From: Burkholderiales bacterium
GTDB taxonomy: Bacteria; Pseudomonadota; Gammaproteobacteria; Burkholderiales; SG8-41
Length of the DNA: 64,000 nucleotides
Assembly: GCA_019744975.1 (NCBI GenBank)
Contig: JAIETP010000008.1
Location: forward strand, 1-64,000
Direction of reading: 5' to 3'
A program made the translations under genes and the position numbers. Position 1 is the first letter of the stretch; each line of letters opens with the position of its first letter. Below the pieces are notes generated by a model, which saw only the letters and a list, made by a program, of their open reading frames with translations, did not search any database and had not been told where the DNA came from. Below, piece after piece: positions 22,706-31,304 of this stretch.

Positions 22706-22925
22706 GGCTGGAACCACTCCCGATGGGCGAGGTAATGCGCCAGCGCCGCTATGTCGGCATCCGTCGTTTTGTACATCACCGCATTCATGCTGGTATCGAC
22801 GCCTGAGCGCTGGTTGTCGCGATAGGCCTTCAGCGCGGCGGCCGGATAATCTTCACGCTGGTTGGTGTTGCGCCGTCAGGGCCGTTGCAGGCTTTGCGGC
22901 CGCGGTTTTCCGGTGCTTGATCCAG
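22645..22925 (-). pseudogene. Cytochrome c remnant
   Basis: On the minus strand, a frame contains LKAYRDNQRSGVDTSMNAVM and ADIAALAHYLAHREW, typical of the C-terminal half of small class I cytochromes c. Upstream in another frame is CNGPDGATP, which looks like the degraded haem site CHGPDGATP. The first CxxC cysteine is lost and a frameshift separates the two parts. The frame runs into the end of the TonB receptor gene. It is therefore a relic, and it accounts for most of the gene-free stretch 22706-23121; I see nothing else there. Confidence 0.6.
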
Positions 22926-23121
22926 TATCAATTCTTGCTGACCGAATTTACAAAAAAATAAATAAAAACAAATGGTTAAAATAATTCATCAGAGATGCCG
23001 GGTGGCGCGAAACGGTGCTGCAGGCGGAATGTCATCGCAGCCGGTGTTGCCGGTGAGTGTGCGGTATTGCGCTGGTGTGCCGGCGACGATGACTACAGAA
23101 TGCCCGCAGAGGGAGGGAAGC

Positions 23122-23793
23122 ATGGCGCGCAGCAGGAAAAATCTGGTTCATGACGTCATTGAGCTGACGGTTCGTTTGCCGTGGTGGGCTGGTGTGGCTG
23201 CGGCGCTGCTGTCGTGGGTGGTGTTGTATTGGCTCATTCGTACGCCGTCGCCGGTATCGTTTCCGTCGGATGTGGTGGTTTTGCCGGTGCTGCGCGGCCT
23301 CGCGATGGGTCTGCAATATCTGCTGCCGGCGGTTTTCCTCGCTGCTGCGGCAGTGTCGGCCTGGTTGCGTTACAAACAATACAAAAATTATGCTGATGTT
23401 GCCGGCGAGCGGGGCCATGCCGCGCTGGAACTGCTGACCTGGCGCGAGTTCGAGCATCTGGTGGCGGAGTTTTTCCGGCGCAAGGGTTTTCATGTCGAGC
23501 AGCGCGGCGGGCGCGAGCTCGACGGCGGCGTTGATCTGGTGGCGAGCATCGGTGAAGACCGTTATCTCGTGCAGTGCAAACACTGGCGGGTACAGCGCGT
23601 CGGTGTGAAGGTGGTGCGTGAAATCTGCGGCGTGGCCGCGGCCGAAAATGCCGCGGGCGTGTTTGTGGTGACTTCCGGCACATTCACCGACGAGGCACGG
23701 CGTTTTGTCGAGGAAAACCGCATTGACATCGAGCTCATTGCCGGCGACCAGCTGCGGCGGATGATCCAGGGGCTGGAAACCACCAAGCCCTGA
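23122..23793 (+). CDS. Membrane-anchored Mrr-type restriction endonuclease-like protein
   Basis: This protein of 223 residues starts at ATG 23122 after GGGAGGGAAG. Two N-terminal membrane helices (about 22-42 and 55-78) precede an Mrr_cat/PD-(D/E)xK nuclease domain (about 100-205). That domain has LTWREFEHLVAEFFRRKGF, then ELDGGVDLVA with the catalytic Asp, and YLVQCKHWR with the Q-x-K pair. Mrr proteins cut modified DNA, but membrane-anchored members of this group are common and their role is unclear. The C-terminal half (GVFVVTSGTFTDEARRFVEE) is family-typical. Confidence 0.85.
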   Translation: MARSRKNLVHDVIELTVRLPWWAGVAAALLSWVVLYWLIRTPSPVSFPSDVVVLPVLRGLAMGLQYLLPAVFLAAAAVSAWLRYKQYKNYADVAGERGHAALELLTWREFEHLVAEFFRRKGFHVEQRGGRELDGGVDLVASIGEDRYLVQCKHWRVQRVGVKVVREICGVAAAENAAGVFVVTSGTFTDEARRFVEENRIDIELIAGDQLRRMIQGLETTKP

Positions 23794-23833
23794 CGATTTC
23801 CACGCCCCGGTTATTTCAGCAGCTTATCTTGAT

Positions 23834-23885
23834 GCCTTATTTGAGGGCCTCATTTGAGTGCCTCATTCGAGTACCTCATTTTAGT
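23834..23885. repeat. 13-base tandem repeat overlapping a stop codon
   Basis: Four units close to GCCTCATTTGAGT stand head to tail. The last unit covers the stop codon of the alpha/beta hydrolase gene (stop at 23878-23876 on the minus strand). Because 13 is not a multiple of three, changes in repeat number could alter the C-terminal reading frame. Confidence 0.75.
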
Positions 23886-26026
23886 ACATCACTGGCTTCC
23901 GCCGCCTTGATCAGTGCGGTGGCGTCTTTGTCCAGCAGGAATCCGGATGCCTTTGCGGTTTCGGTTGCCTTGCGCACCGCAGCCACGAATCCCGCATGGT
24001 CGCCGTAACGTTCCTCGAGTGAGGGCCTCGGGTCCTTGTTGGCTTCGCGTTCGGTTTTGGTTCTGGCGAAGGGAATCATGCCGCCGGCGTAATTGCAGAG
24101 TTGCCCAGCGTGGAAGGGCCGTGCGCCGCCGGCAGTGATGTTCCATCCGAGATAGGTGCCCAGCGGGGCTTCCAGCAATACCACGGGGATGCCGCCCACT
24201 TCGTTGCCGTCCGCGTTGACCTTCGGCACGAGCATTTTCAAGACCTGTTTTATTTTTGGCGGAGCATTGTCCGGGATGCCTGCGGCGTCGTTCGGATCAA
24301 ACCGCGGGCCCCAGTCGTAATCCAGCAGCGGGTTGATCAGCTCGGCTTCGGGTGCGGTGGCTCGGAGGCCCGGCAGCGTCGGGAAACCCATCGCCGCCTT
24401 GTTCGGCGCCACGAGCTGGCCGGCGCTGATCGTCGGATAACGGCTTGGCGGCGGCGCGACATCCTTCATCACCCAGTCGCGAAAGTGCACGGTGATCGCG
24501 CGCCAGGGTTCATCATGGGACAGCGGGTTGGCCGGCAGCACGGCGTTGCCCCAGTTGTTGCCGGGGCAGTCGACAGGTTTCGCGGTTTTGTGGAATTCAG
24601 CGAGGCTCGCGTTGAAGCCGCCGCGCCCGCCGCCGTGGGTGCTGCTGGCGATGTAGTAGCGGCGCACGTTGTCGGGCATGGGAATGTCTTCTTTTGGATC
24701 GGTGCCCACCCATTCGGGCCCAAGTTTCAGCGCCCAGATTTCAGCGGCGCCAAAGTGTTCGATGATTTTCGGGCAGGTCTTTGTTGCCATGCAGCGGTCC
24801 TGGATGCTGCGCGCGGGCAGATTGCGCGCGCGGTCGGGCCAGGGTTGCCACCACTGCGGGCCTTCGCTGCCGGCCTGGTAGAGCTCGAGTACGCCGTCGG
24901 GTTGCGCCCAGCGGAAATTCAGCGCGATGCGCCGCCCGGCGATGACCGGCCACATGCCGTCGTGGACGCGGCGCGCAGTCGAACCCTGTTTATTTTCCTC
25001 CTGGTTGAAGCCGAGGTGCAGCCAGCCGCGCAGATAGTTGCCGGATTGTGAACGGCCGCGCGCGATGCTGTGGGTGATGCGCCCGGCGAGAGGGTTGGGG
25101 GTGCCGGCGTCATCCTGTTTTGCGTATTTGAAAAATGCGCCAAGGTCGCGCCAGGCGGCAAAACCGATGCCCAGCGGGTAGGGGTCTTTGGCGGTGTAGA
25201 CCACTTGATAGAGTTTTGCCGCGTTGAAGCCGCCTTTCAGGCAGATCTGCACCGGCAGCCTTGTCAATGCGACCGGTTCATCGTAGGTTCCACCGCCGCA
25301 GAATTTCCAGTCGGCCGCGTCGATGGCGGTTTCGCCTTTTACCTTGCCGTCCAGCGTTTCGTGGTCGCGCGAGACCAGCGTGGCTTTTGTGGTGTCGAGG
25401 CTCGCCGGCATGTATGGCACCGGGTTGGTCTGCACGATCAGCGGCTGCGCGCCGGCGCCGCCGCGATTGATGATCCGCGCGAACACCGGGCCGGTAACCG
25501 GTGAGCCATCGGCATTTTTGGCAATCGGCAATTGCAGCCAGTGGTTGCCGCCGGCCGTCATGGTGGCGCGCACTGCCGTGCCGAGGGTCGGGCTCATGCC
25601 GGCGTTGTCACCCTGCCATGCGGTGGCGAGGCCGATGTCGCCGAATTCGCGCTCCTGGGTCGAGATCAACACCGGGCGGCCGCGGTTGGGCACTTCATGC
25701 CACAAGAGGCCGCTGGCCTTGCTCATGTCGACGGGCCTGGTGATGACGAAGGTGGCGACGTAACGTACCTTGCCGTCAGGGTCGCGCACGAGCTGGATGT
25801 CCTGGATCAGGCGGTTCAGCGGGTCGGCGGGGTCGAGTTCACCAAAGGCGCGACCGGCAATCTGTTCGTACTGGCCGGCGCCGCCCCAGGAGCCGCAGCT
25901 GTTGCCTTTGCAGAATGCGGGTGACACCGTTTCGTCGATCACGATGCGGGTGACGCGTGCCTGCGCGGGTGCGGCAAAGATCAATGCCGCAGCAATGGCG
26001 GCAGCCAGCGAATGACGGCTGTTCAT
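23876..26026 (-). CDS. Secreted alpha/beta hydrolase-domain protein (Abhydrolase_10-like)
   Basis: The gene encodes 716 residues from ATG 26026, which follows GGAGGAG. The signal peptide ends AAPAQA. The nucleophile elbow is GRSQSGNYLRGW (about residues 325-336), with Ser as the presumed nucleophile, and the long C-terminal half is typical of the large alpha/beta-hydrolase family PF20091. A substrate is not known for most members. It is divergent from a Bug receptor gene 169 bases away, which may supply a related compound. The last residues overlap a tandem repeat. Confidence 0.8.
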   Translation of the reverse strand: MNSRHSLAAAIAAALIFAAPAQARVTRIVIDETVSPAFCKGNSCGSWGGAGQYEQIAGRAFGELDPADPLNRLIQDIQLVRDPDGKVRYVATFVITRPVDMSKASGLLWHEVPNRGRPVLISTQEREFGDIGLATAWQGDNAGMSPTLGTAVRATMTAGGNHWLQLPIAKNADGSPVTGPVFARIINRGGAGAQPLIVQTNPVPYMPASLDTTKATLVSRDHETLDGKVKGETAIDAADWKFCGGGTYDEPVALTRLPVQICLKGGFNAAKLYQVVYTAKDPYPLGIGFAAWRDLGAFFKYAKQDDAGTPNPLAGRITHSIARGRSQSGNYLRGWLHLGFNQEENKQGSTARRVHDGMWPVIAGRRIALNFRWAQPDGVLELYQAGSEGPQWWQPWPDRARNLPARSIQDRCMATKTCPKIIEHFGAAEIWALKLGPEWVGTDPKEDIPMPDNVRRYYIASSTHGGGRGGFNASLAEFHKTAKPVDCPGNNWGNAVLPANPLSHDEPWRAITVHFRDWVMKDVAPPPSRYPTISAGQLVAPNKAAMGFPTLPGLRATAPEAELINPLLDYDWGPRFDPNDAAGIPDNAPPKIKQVLKMLVPKVNADGNEVGGIPVVLLEAPLGTYLGWNITAGGARPFHAGQLCNYAGGMIPFARTKTEREANKDPRPSLEERYGDHAGFVAAVRKATETAKASGFLLDKDATALIKAAEASDVLK

Positions 26027-26195
26027 GGAACTCCTCCGGACATGGCCGCTGAGCATTTTTTTTCAGTCACTTTACCGCAATTCGCGGCGCAGGCTGCGCT
26101 AAGATTGGGTGTCGGGTGGGTAACCACTGAAATGCAATCACTGCAATGCGGTCGCCGCCGACGCGGCCGCCATCATGCGGCAACAGGAGAGGTGA

Positions 26196-27185
26196 ATGAA
26201 TACGGAAATGTGCAAACCATTACAGGCGCTTGCTGCGCTGACACTGCTGATGCTTTCGGGGATCGCGGCAGTGCAGGCGGCAGAGGCGAAATATCCGACA
26301 CGTCCGGTGCGCATGCTGATCAGTTATCCGCCCGGCGGCCCCAGTGACCTGACTGCGCGCCTGGTCGCGCCGCATCTGACCGAATCCCTCGGTCAGCAGT
26401 TCATCATCGACAACCGGGGCGGCGCCGGCGGCACGCTGGCGGTCACCTTGCTGACGCAGTCAACACCCGATGGTTATACCCTGCTGATGTCGGCGGGCGG
26501 TGAGATTGTCATTGCGCCGAATCTACGCTCGAAGCTGCCCTATGACCCGACGAAGGACATCATTCCGATCAGCCGCGTTGGTTCGAGCCAGCTGGTGCTG
26601 GTGGTGCATCCCTCGGTCGCGGCGAAGTCGGTGAAGGAACTGGTGGCGCTGGCGAAAACAAAGCCGGGGACGATCAATTTTGCGTCGGCCGGCTCGGGTT
26701 CGACGGCGCATCTCGCCGGTGAGCAGTTCAAATATCTCGCCGGCATCGACATCGTGCATGTGCCGTATAAAGGGGCGGGTCCTGCGTTGAGCGATTTGAT
26801 CGGCGGCCAGGTGCAGATGCTGATCAGTGCCTATTCCTCGGCGTTTGCGCACATCAAGGCGGGCAAGCTGCGCCCGCTGGGCGTCACCGGCTTGAAGCGT
26901 ATTGCGTCGGCCCCCGATCTGCCGACCATCGCCGAGACCGTGCCCGGTTATGAAGTATTGTCCTGGTATGGCCTGCATGCGCCCAAGGGTACGCCGCCCG
27001 CGGTGATCAGTCGCTTGCACCGGGAACTCGCGACCATCGTCCGCAAGCCGGAGATTTCAGAGCGCCTGGCCGGACTGGGCGTAGAACCCGAGGGCAATTC
27101 ACCGCAGGAATTCCTGGCCCAGATCAAGACTGAGATTGCTGCCTGGGGCAAGGTGATTACGGCGGCGAAGATTCCGAAAGAGTAG
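26196..27185 (+). CDS. Bug/TctC-family receptor
   Basis: 329 residues with a signal peptide (cleavage near VQAAEA) and a ribosome-binding site AGGAGAGGTG directly before ATG 26196. The family regions DNRGGAGGTLAVT and VHVPYKGAGPAL are present. No TctAB genes are nearby. Its divergent neighbour is the secreted alpha/beta hydrolase at 23876-26026, a pairing that suggests hydrolysis of an ester followed by capture of the released acid; this is inference only. Confidence 0.9.
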   Translation: MNTEMCKPLQALAALTLLMLSGIAAVQAAEAKYPTRPVRMLISYPPGGPSDLTARLVAPHLTESLGQQFIIDNRGGAGGTLAVTLLTQSTPDGYTLLMSAGGEIVIAPNLRSKLPYDPTKDIIPISRVGSSQLVLVVHPSVAAKSVKELVALAKTKPGTINFASAGSGSTAHLAGEQFKYLAGIDIVHVPYKGAGPALSDLIGGQVQMLISAYSSAFAHIKAGKLRPLGVTGLKRIASAPDLPTIAETVPGYEVLSWYGLHAPKGTPPAVISRLHRELATIVRKPEISERLAGLGVEPEGNSPQEFLAQIKTEIAAWGKVITAAKIPKE

Positions 27186-27259
27186 GGCTGACTGGGGAAA
27201 CGGTGTGGCGGGCTGCGCGGTGAATTATCCGTGCAATAACCCGCACGCGCGACGAATCA

Positions 27260-27868
27260 TCAGCGCAAAAGCCCGCTCATTTCGAATTTCAGATACAGCT
27301 CGCGGCACACCCAGGCATCGGTCGCTGCATAAATGATTTGCGCGGGCGTCAGTTGCGGTGCCGACCAGTTGGTGGTTTTGGCGCCTTTGGGAATGCGGTA
27401 ACCGAGGAAAATGCCGGCGAGGTTGCGCACGCCGCTTTGACCATAATCGTGGCGTTTGGCGACCTGGCCCAGGTCGACCACGTGTTTTTCCGCGAACGGA
27501 AACACCTGTTTCAGCGTGCGCAGATCATAGGCCAGCGCAACGCCGGCCTTGGCTGTCTCCTGTGCCTGAAGCATCTCGGTGATCACGGCGTGGGTGTCCG
27601 GGTAACGCAGCGGGAAAATGTAGGCCATGCTCGCGGTGGCGACCTGCACGATGCTCGGCAGGTAACTTTCGCCCTTGCGGAAAGCGGGCCGGGTTTCGGT
27701 ATCGAGACCGACCACACGTTCGTTGCGGATGTCGGTCAGGGCGGCGAACAGCAGCGCGGGTGTGTCGACCAGTGTCACCGGGCCTTCGTAACGGCGTACC
27801 GGCAGCACGTTGAGGTCGTCGCGCGAGATTGCGCGTGCGGTTTCGGTTTGCGGGCCGGGGTTGTTCAT
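27260..27868 (-). CDS. RNase D-like 3'-5' exonuclease (DEDDy family)
   Basis: 202 residues from ATG 27868. The three exonuclease motifs are visible: VVGLDTETRP (Exo I, D and E), VALAYDLRTLK (Exo II, D) and YAATDAWVCRELY (Exo III, Tyr and Asp four residues apart, the DEDDy form). It contains only the catalytic domain, with no HRDC domain as in RNase D, and belongs to the stand-alone bacterial group that trims RNA or DNA 3' ends. An upstream extension to 28159 overlaps the divergent amidase gene and is not supported. Confidence 0.85.
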   Translation of the reverse strand: MNNPGPQTETARAISRDDLNVLPVRRYEGPVTLVDTPALLFAALTDIRNERVVGLDTETRPAFRKGESYLPSIVQVATASMAYIFPLRYPDTHAVITEMLQAQETAKAGVALAYDLRTLKQVFPFAEKHVVDLGQVAKRHDYGQSGVRNLAGIFLGYRIPKGAKTTNWSAPQLTPAQIIYAATDAWVCRELYLKFEMSGLLR

Positions 27869-27937
27869 CAGGAGTGGGAGAGTAACAGGTGGCGCGCGTG
27901 GTACAGTAATTATCTGCGATGACGGCAAGGAGGGGAC

Positions 27938-28684
27938 ATGGCGCAGCGGGTGATCGGGTGGTTTTTGTGTCTGGCAGTGCTGCTGCTGTCTGCCTGCGCG
28001 CAGCTGCCGGTCTACACCACGCTGCCGGTGGACGTGAAACCCTCGCCCAATGCCGGCGAGCGGCGGCCCAATTACGTGATCATCCATCACACCACCAATG
28101 ACACGGCAGAACGCGCACTGGCCACGCTGACCAATCCTGCGCTTGGGGTCAGCGCGCATTACCTGATTGCACGAGACGGCCGGATCATTTACCTGGTGGA
28201 CGAACTAAAACGCGCCTGGCATGCCGGTGATTCGTACTGGGGCGGCAACCGCGACCTCAATTCCTCGTCGATCGGCATCGAACTCGACAACAACGGGCGC
28301 GAACCTTTTGCCGAAGCGCAGATCGTCGCGCTGATCGCATTGCTCGCGGATCTGAAATCGCGCTGGAATATTCCGGCGGCCAATTTTCTGGGCCACGGTG
28401 ATGTGGCGCCGGGGCGAAAAGTCGACCCGAGTGCATTTTTTCCGTGGCAACGGCTGGCTGCGGCGGGTTTCGGTTTGTGGTGCGAGCCGCCCTTCGATGC
28501 GGCGCCCGCGGGTGCGGACGATACGACGCTGCTCAGTGCGCTGGGTTACGACGTGACGGTGCCGTGGTCGGCGGTGGCGGCGTTCAAACGCCACTGGGCG
28601 GTGGAGGATACCGCGCCGGAGCTGACCCCCGAGCAGCGTGGCCTGTTGCAGTGCCTGATCCGCAAGCAGCAGGCGGGCGGTTAA
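27938..28684 (+). CDS. N-acetylmuramoyl-L-alanine amidase lipoprotein (AmiD-like)
   Basis: 248 residues with a lipoprotein signal, LLLSAC at 15-20 (lipidated Cys20). The amidase_2 domain begins at VIIHHTTND (zinc His about 50) and includes AWHAGDSYWGG and GHGDVAPGRKVDPSAFFPW (further zinc ligands). It should cleave the bond between muramic acid and the stem peptide, acting at the inner face of the outer membrane as AmiD does. A C-terminal region of about 60 residues may bind peptidoglycan. It is divergent from the exonuclease gene by 69 bases. Confidence 0.9.
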   Translation: MAQRVIGWFLCLAVLLLSACAQLPVYTTLPVDVKPSPNAGERRPNYVIIHHTTNDTAERALATLTNPALGVSAHYLIARDGRIIYLVDELKRAWHAGDSYWGGNRDLNSSSIGIELDNNGREPFAEAQIVALIALLADLKSRWNIPAANFLGHGDVAPGRKVDPSAFFPWQRLAAAGFGLWCEPPFDAAPAGADDTTLLSALGYDVTVPWSAVAAFKRHWAVEDTAPELTPEQRGLLQCLIRKQQAGG

Positions 28685-28796
28685 ATTATTTTTAAAAACA
28701 ACATGTTATAAACACATGCGTGACCTGGGTGTGGCGACATGTTGACGGAGGTAGTGTGTTACACTTCTCGGCAATTTGTCATACACAGGTGTTTCC

Positions 28797-29051
28797 ATGC
28801 CATTGTCAGTACGTATCCCGCAAGCCGTGGAGCAAGAGCTTGCCGAATACTGCATCAAGCATCGGGTTTCAAAAAGTGATGCGGTAAAGCAGGCGCTGGA
28901 TGAATTCCTGGCGATCAAGGCCGGTGATCGTTCGCCGTACGAACTGGCTCGGGATTTGATTGCGCCTGATACCGATGAGCGTCCTACCGAGGACGTTGCC
29001 CGCAATACCAAGCGCCTGTTGCGTGAACGTTTCCGCGGCAAAGGCAAGTGA
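28797..29051 (+). CDS. Ribbon-helix-helix antitoxin of a PIN toxin
   Basis: 84 residues from ATG 28797. The N-terminus MPLSVRIPQAVEQELAEYC and the following KHRVSKSDAVKQAL fit a ribbon-helix-helix (CopG-like) DNA-binding fold, and the C-terminal half is the charged toxin-binding tail. The gene overlaps the PIN gene by four bases. A short inverted repeat AGTGT-GTT-ACACT at 28753-28765 could be its operator. A TTG at 28776 would add seven residues. Confidence 0.75.
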   Translation: MPLSVRIPQAVEQELAEYCIKHRVSKSDAVKQALDEFLAIKAGDRSPYELARDLIAPDTDERPTEDVARNTKRLLRERFRGKGK

Positions 29052-29461
29052 ACAGGGTCCTGGTCGATACCGGTTTTCTGGCGGCCTTGTTCCGCCGCAA
29101 CGACCGCCAGCGTGCGGCTGCCCGCGATTACCTGATTGCGCACCGGCATCCGCTGATTACTGTTTCTGCAGTGATCGTCGAGGCGTGTTTTTTTCTGGAT
29201 CCCCGGGGTAAAAGTGATCTGTTGCAATGGGTGCAGCGTGGCGGTGTCGCGGTTGTTGATATCCCCGTTTCCGCTTATGCCTCAATCGAGGTGTTGATTC
29301 GCAAGTATGCGGATCGCGATATTGATTTCACGGATGCTGCGCTGGTCTGGCTGGCGCTCGAATCAGGTTTGCGTGAAATACTGACAGTCGATGAAAAAGA
29401 CTTCACTGTTTTCCGGTTGAAGGCCGGCAAGCGATTTGACATCGTGCCGTGGATGCGCTGA
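29048..29461 (+). CDS. VapC-like PIN-domain toxin
   Basis: 137 residues from GTG 29048, overlapping the antitoxin stop (GTGA). The PIN-domain acidic residues are present: Asp7 in LVDTGFLAALF, Glu in VIVEACFF (about 45-52), and Asp residues in RDIDFTDAALVWLAL (about 89-103). PIN toxins are magnesium-dependent endoribonucleases, often against tRNA or rRNA. The pair stands alone between an amidase gene and a maleate isomerase-like gene. Confidence 0.85.
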   Translation: MNRVLVDTGFLAALFRRNDRQRAAARDYLIAHRHPLITVSAVIVEACFFLDPRGKSDLLQWVQRGGVAVVDIPVSAYASIEVLIRKYADRDIDFTDAALVWLALESGLREILTVDEKDFTVFRLKAGKRFDIVPWMR

Positions 29462-29520
29462 AACCGGCGATTGTTCCCGGTTAGAATGCACTGACTGCAC
29501 CCGTTCCCGGAGGAGGGTTC

Positions 29521-30204
29521 ATGACGGTGAAGCTTGGGCTGATGGTGCCCGCCAACAATACGACCATGGAACCGGAACTGCTCGACTGGCTGCCCGGTTC
29601 GCAGTGCCGTACGCTGCGCATTCCGCGCGGCAAGGGCCTGCTCGGTCCCGCGGAAATTCCCGCTTATGTCGCGCAGGCGCTGGAACTGGCCCGCGATTAC
29701 GATCCGGCGCAAACCGATATCGTGGCCTATGGCTGCACCGCCGCCGGATTTATCGGCGGCCCGGTGCGGGATGCGGAAATCCAGCAAAAACTCGCGGCGA
29801 TTACCGGCAAACCGGTGGTGACCACCGCCGGCGCGATGATCGAGGCGCTGCGCCACATCGGCGCCCGGCGTATTGCCGTGGTGACGCCGTACCTGGACCT
29901 GGTCAATGAACGCCTGCGCGCCTACCTGGAACAATCCGGCATCACCGTGCTGCAACTGGCGAGTTTTAATGCGGAAACCACGGATGAACTCGGGGCGATT
30001 ACGCCGGAGCAGATCACGGCGCTGGCGCGCGAGACCATGACGCCGGACGCCGATGCACTGTTCATCGCCTGTTCGCAGTTGCCGACCCGCGACATCATGC
30101 CGCGGCTGGAACGCGAGTTCGGCAAACCGGTGTGGTCGTCGATCAAAGCCACGGCCTGGAATGCGGAACGGGTGCTGACGGGTAAGGCGGCTCTTGCAGT
30201 CTGA
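29521..30204 (+). CDS. Maleate cis-trans isomerase / Asp-Glu racemase-like enzyme
   Basis: 227 residues of the Asp/Glu racemase superfamily. The two catalytic cysteines sit in AYGCTAAGFIGG (about 72) and FIACSQLPTRD (about 183), the arrangement of maleate isomerases and arylmalonate decarboxylases. PANNTTMEPEL near the N-terminus is typical of the maleate isomerase group. The Bug receptor gene starts 24 bases downstream, so the substrate is probably an imported dicarboxylate such as maleate or a relative. The ribosome-binding site GGAGGAGG is strong. Confidence 0.85.
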   Translation: MTVKLGLMVPANNTTMEPELLDWLPGSQCRTLRIPRGKGLLGPAEIPAYVAQALELARDYDPAQTDIVAYGCTAAGFIGGPVRDAEIQQKLAAITGKPVVTTAGAMIEALRHIGARRIAVVTPYLDLVNERLRAYLEQSGITVLQLASFNAETTDELGAITPEQITALARETMTPDADALFIACSQLPTRDIMPRLEREFGKPVWSSIKATAWNAERVLTGKAALAV

Positions 30205-30227
30205 ATAAAATAACCAGGGGAGTGATG

Positions 30228-31196
30228 ATGCGTTCCATGTTGAAGGCGGTGGCGGCGGCTGTATTCGCTGCGTTGTCCTGCACGGCGCCGGCGCAGAACT
30301 TTCCGGCGAAACCGGTGCGTATCGTCGTGCCCTTTCCGCCGGGCGGTGGCGTGGATATCGTCGCGCGCGTGGTCGGACCCAGACTCTCCGCGCAGTACGG
30401 CCAGCAGGTGATTGTCGAAAACCGCGCCGGTGCGGCGGGCATCATCGGCACCGAATTCACCGCGCGCGCCGCGCCCGATGGTTACACCTGGGCGATCGCG
30501 ACGCTGGGCAATCTCGCGGCGAACAAACACCTGTATCCGAAAATGGCGGTGGATCCGCTGAAGGATCTGGCGGCGGTGACGCAGGTGGTGGATGTGCACT
30601 TCGTGATGGTGGCGCATCCCTCGCTGCCGGCGAAAACCGTGCCGCAGCTGATTGCGCTGGCGAAGGCGCGTCCCGGTGAAATCACCTTTGCGTCTTCAGG
30701 GGCGGGCGGCGCGCCGCACTTGGGCGGGGAACTCTTCAACCGCCTCGCCGGCGTCAAAATCATCCATGTGTCGTACAAGGGCAGCGGTCCGAGTTTTGCC
30801 GACCTGCTTGGCGGGCATGTGTCGCTGACCTACGACAGCATGCTGCAGGCCTTGCCGTACATCCGTGACAAAAAACTGGTGGCGCTGGGTGTGCTCGGCG
30901 GCAAACGCGCCGCGGCGCTGCCCGATGTGCCGACGATCGCCGAGCAGGGCGTGAAGGGTTACGAGCTGACCAACTGGTTCGGGCTGGTGGTGCCGTCCGC
31001 CACACCGAAAGACCTGATCACACGCATCCATGGCGATTTCACCCGGGTGCTGCAGGAAAAGGACATCCGCGACAAGATTGCCGGCATGGGTGCCGACGTG
31101 GTGGGCAATTCGCCGGAACAGTTCGCGGCGTTCTGGCGCAACGAATCGGAGAAGTGGGGGCGGGTGATTCGTGAGGCGGGGATTAAAGCTGAATGA
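30228..31196 (+). CDS. Bug/TctC-family receptor
   Basis: 322 residues from ATG 30228 (GTG 30222 and ATG 30225 are alternatives; AGGGGAG best fits 30228). The signal peptide is rich in alanine and ends TAPAQ; the mature protein begins NFPAKPVRIVVPFPPGGGVD. It has ENRAGAAGIIGTE and IHVSYKGSGPSF. It is co-transcribed with the maleate isomerase-like gene 24 bases upstream, which suggests that this receptor binds the isomerase's substrate. Confidence 0.9.
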   Translation: MRSMLKAVAAAVFAALSCTAPAQNFPAKPVRIVVPFPPGGGVDIVARVVGPRLSAQYGQQVIVENRAGAAGIIGTEFTARAAPDGYTWAIATLGNLAANKHLYPKMAVDPLKDLAAVTQVVDVHFVMVAHPSLPAKTVPQLIALAKARPGEITFASSGAGGAPHLGGELFNRLAGVKIIHVSYKGSGPSFADLLGGHVSLTYDSMLQALPYIRDKKLVALGVLGGKRAAALPDVPTIAEQGVKGYELTNWFGLVVPSATPKDLITRIHGDFTRVLQEKDIRDKIAGMGADVVGNSPEQFAAFWRNESEKWGRVIREAGIKAE

Positions 31197-31273
31197 TGAG
31201 TGAGGAGTGATGAATGCGGAGTACAGGCAGAACCGCTTTTCGCTCATCACTCATCATTCATCGCTCATCATTA

Positions 31274-31304
31274 GCATTGCTCAACGCAAAGCGTTGAGCA
31301 ATGC
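31274..31304. other. Perfect 14-bp hairpin across the dienelactone hydrolase stop
   Basis: GCATTGCTCAACGC and its exact complement GCGTTGAGCAATGC are separated by three bases. The stop codon of the gene at 31281-31976 lies within it. There is no T-run on either side, so it is not a standard intrinsic terminator. Confidence 0.7.

Noticed and set aside
28742..28765. Sigma-70 promoter TTGACG plus TACACT before the CopG-PIN pair
   Set aside because: The spacing is only about 12 bases, too short for a sigma-70 promoter.
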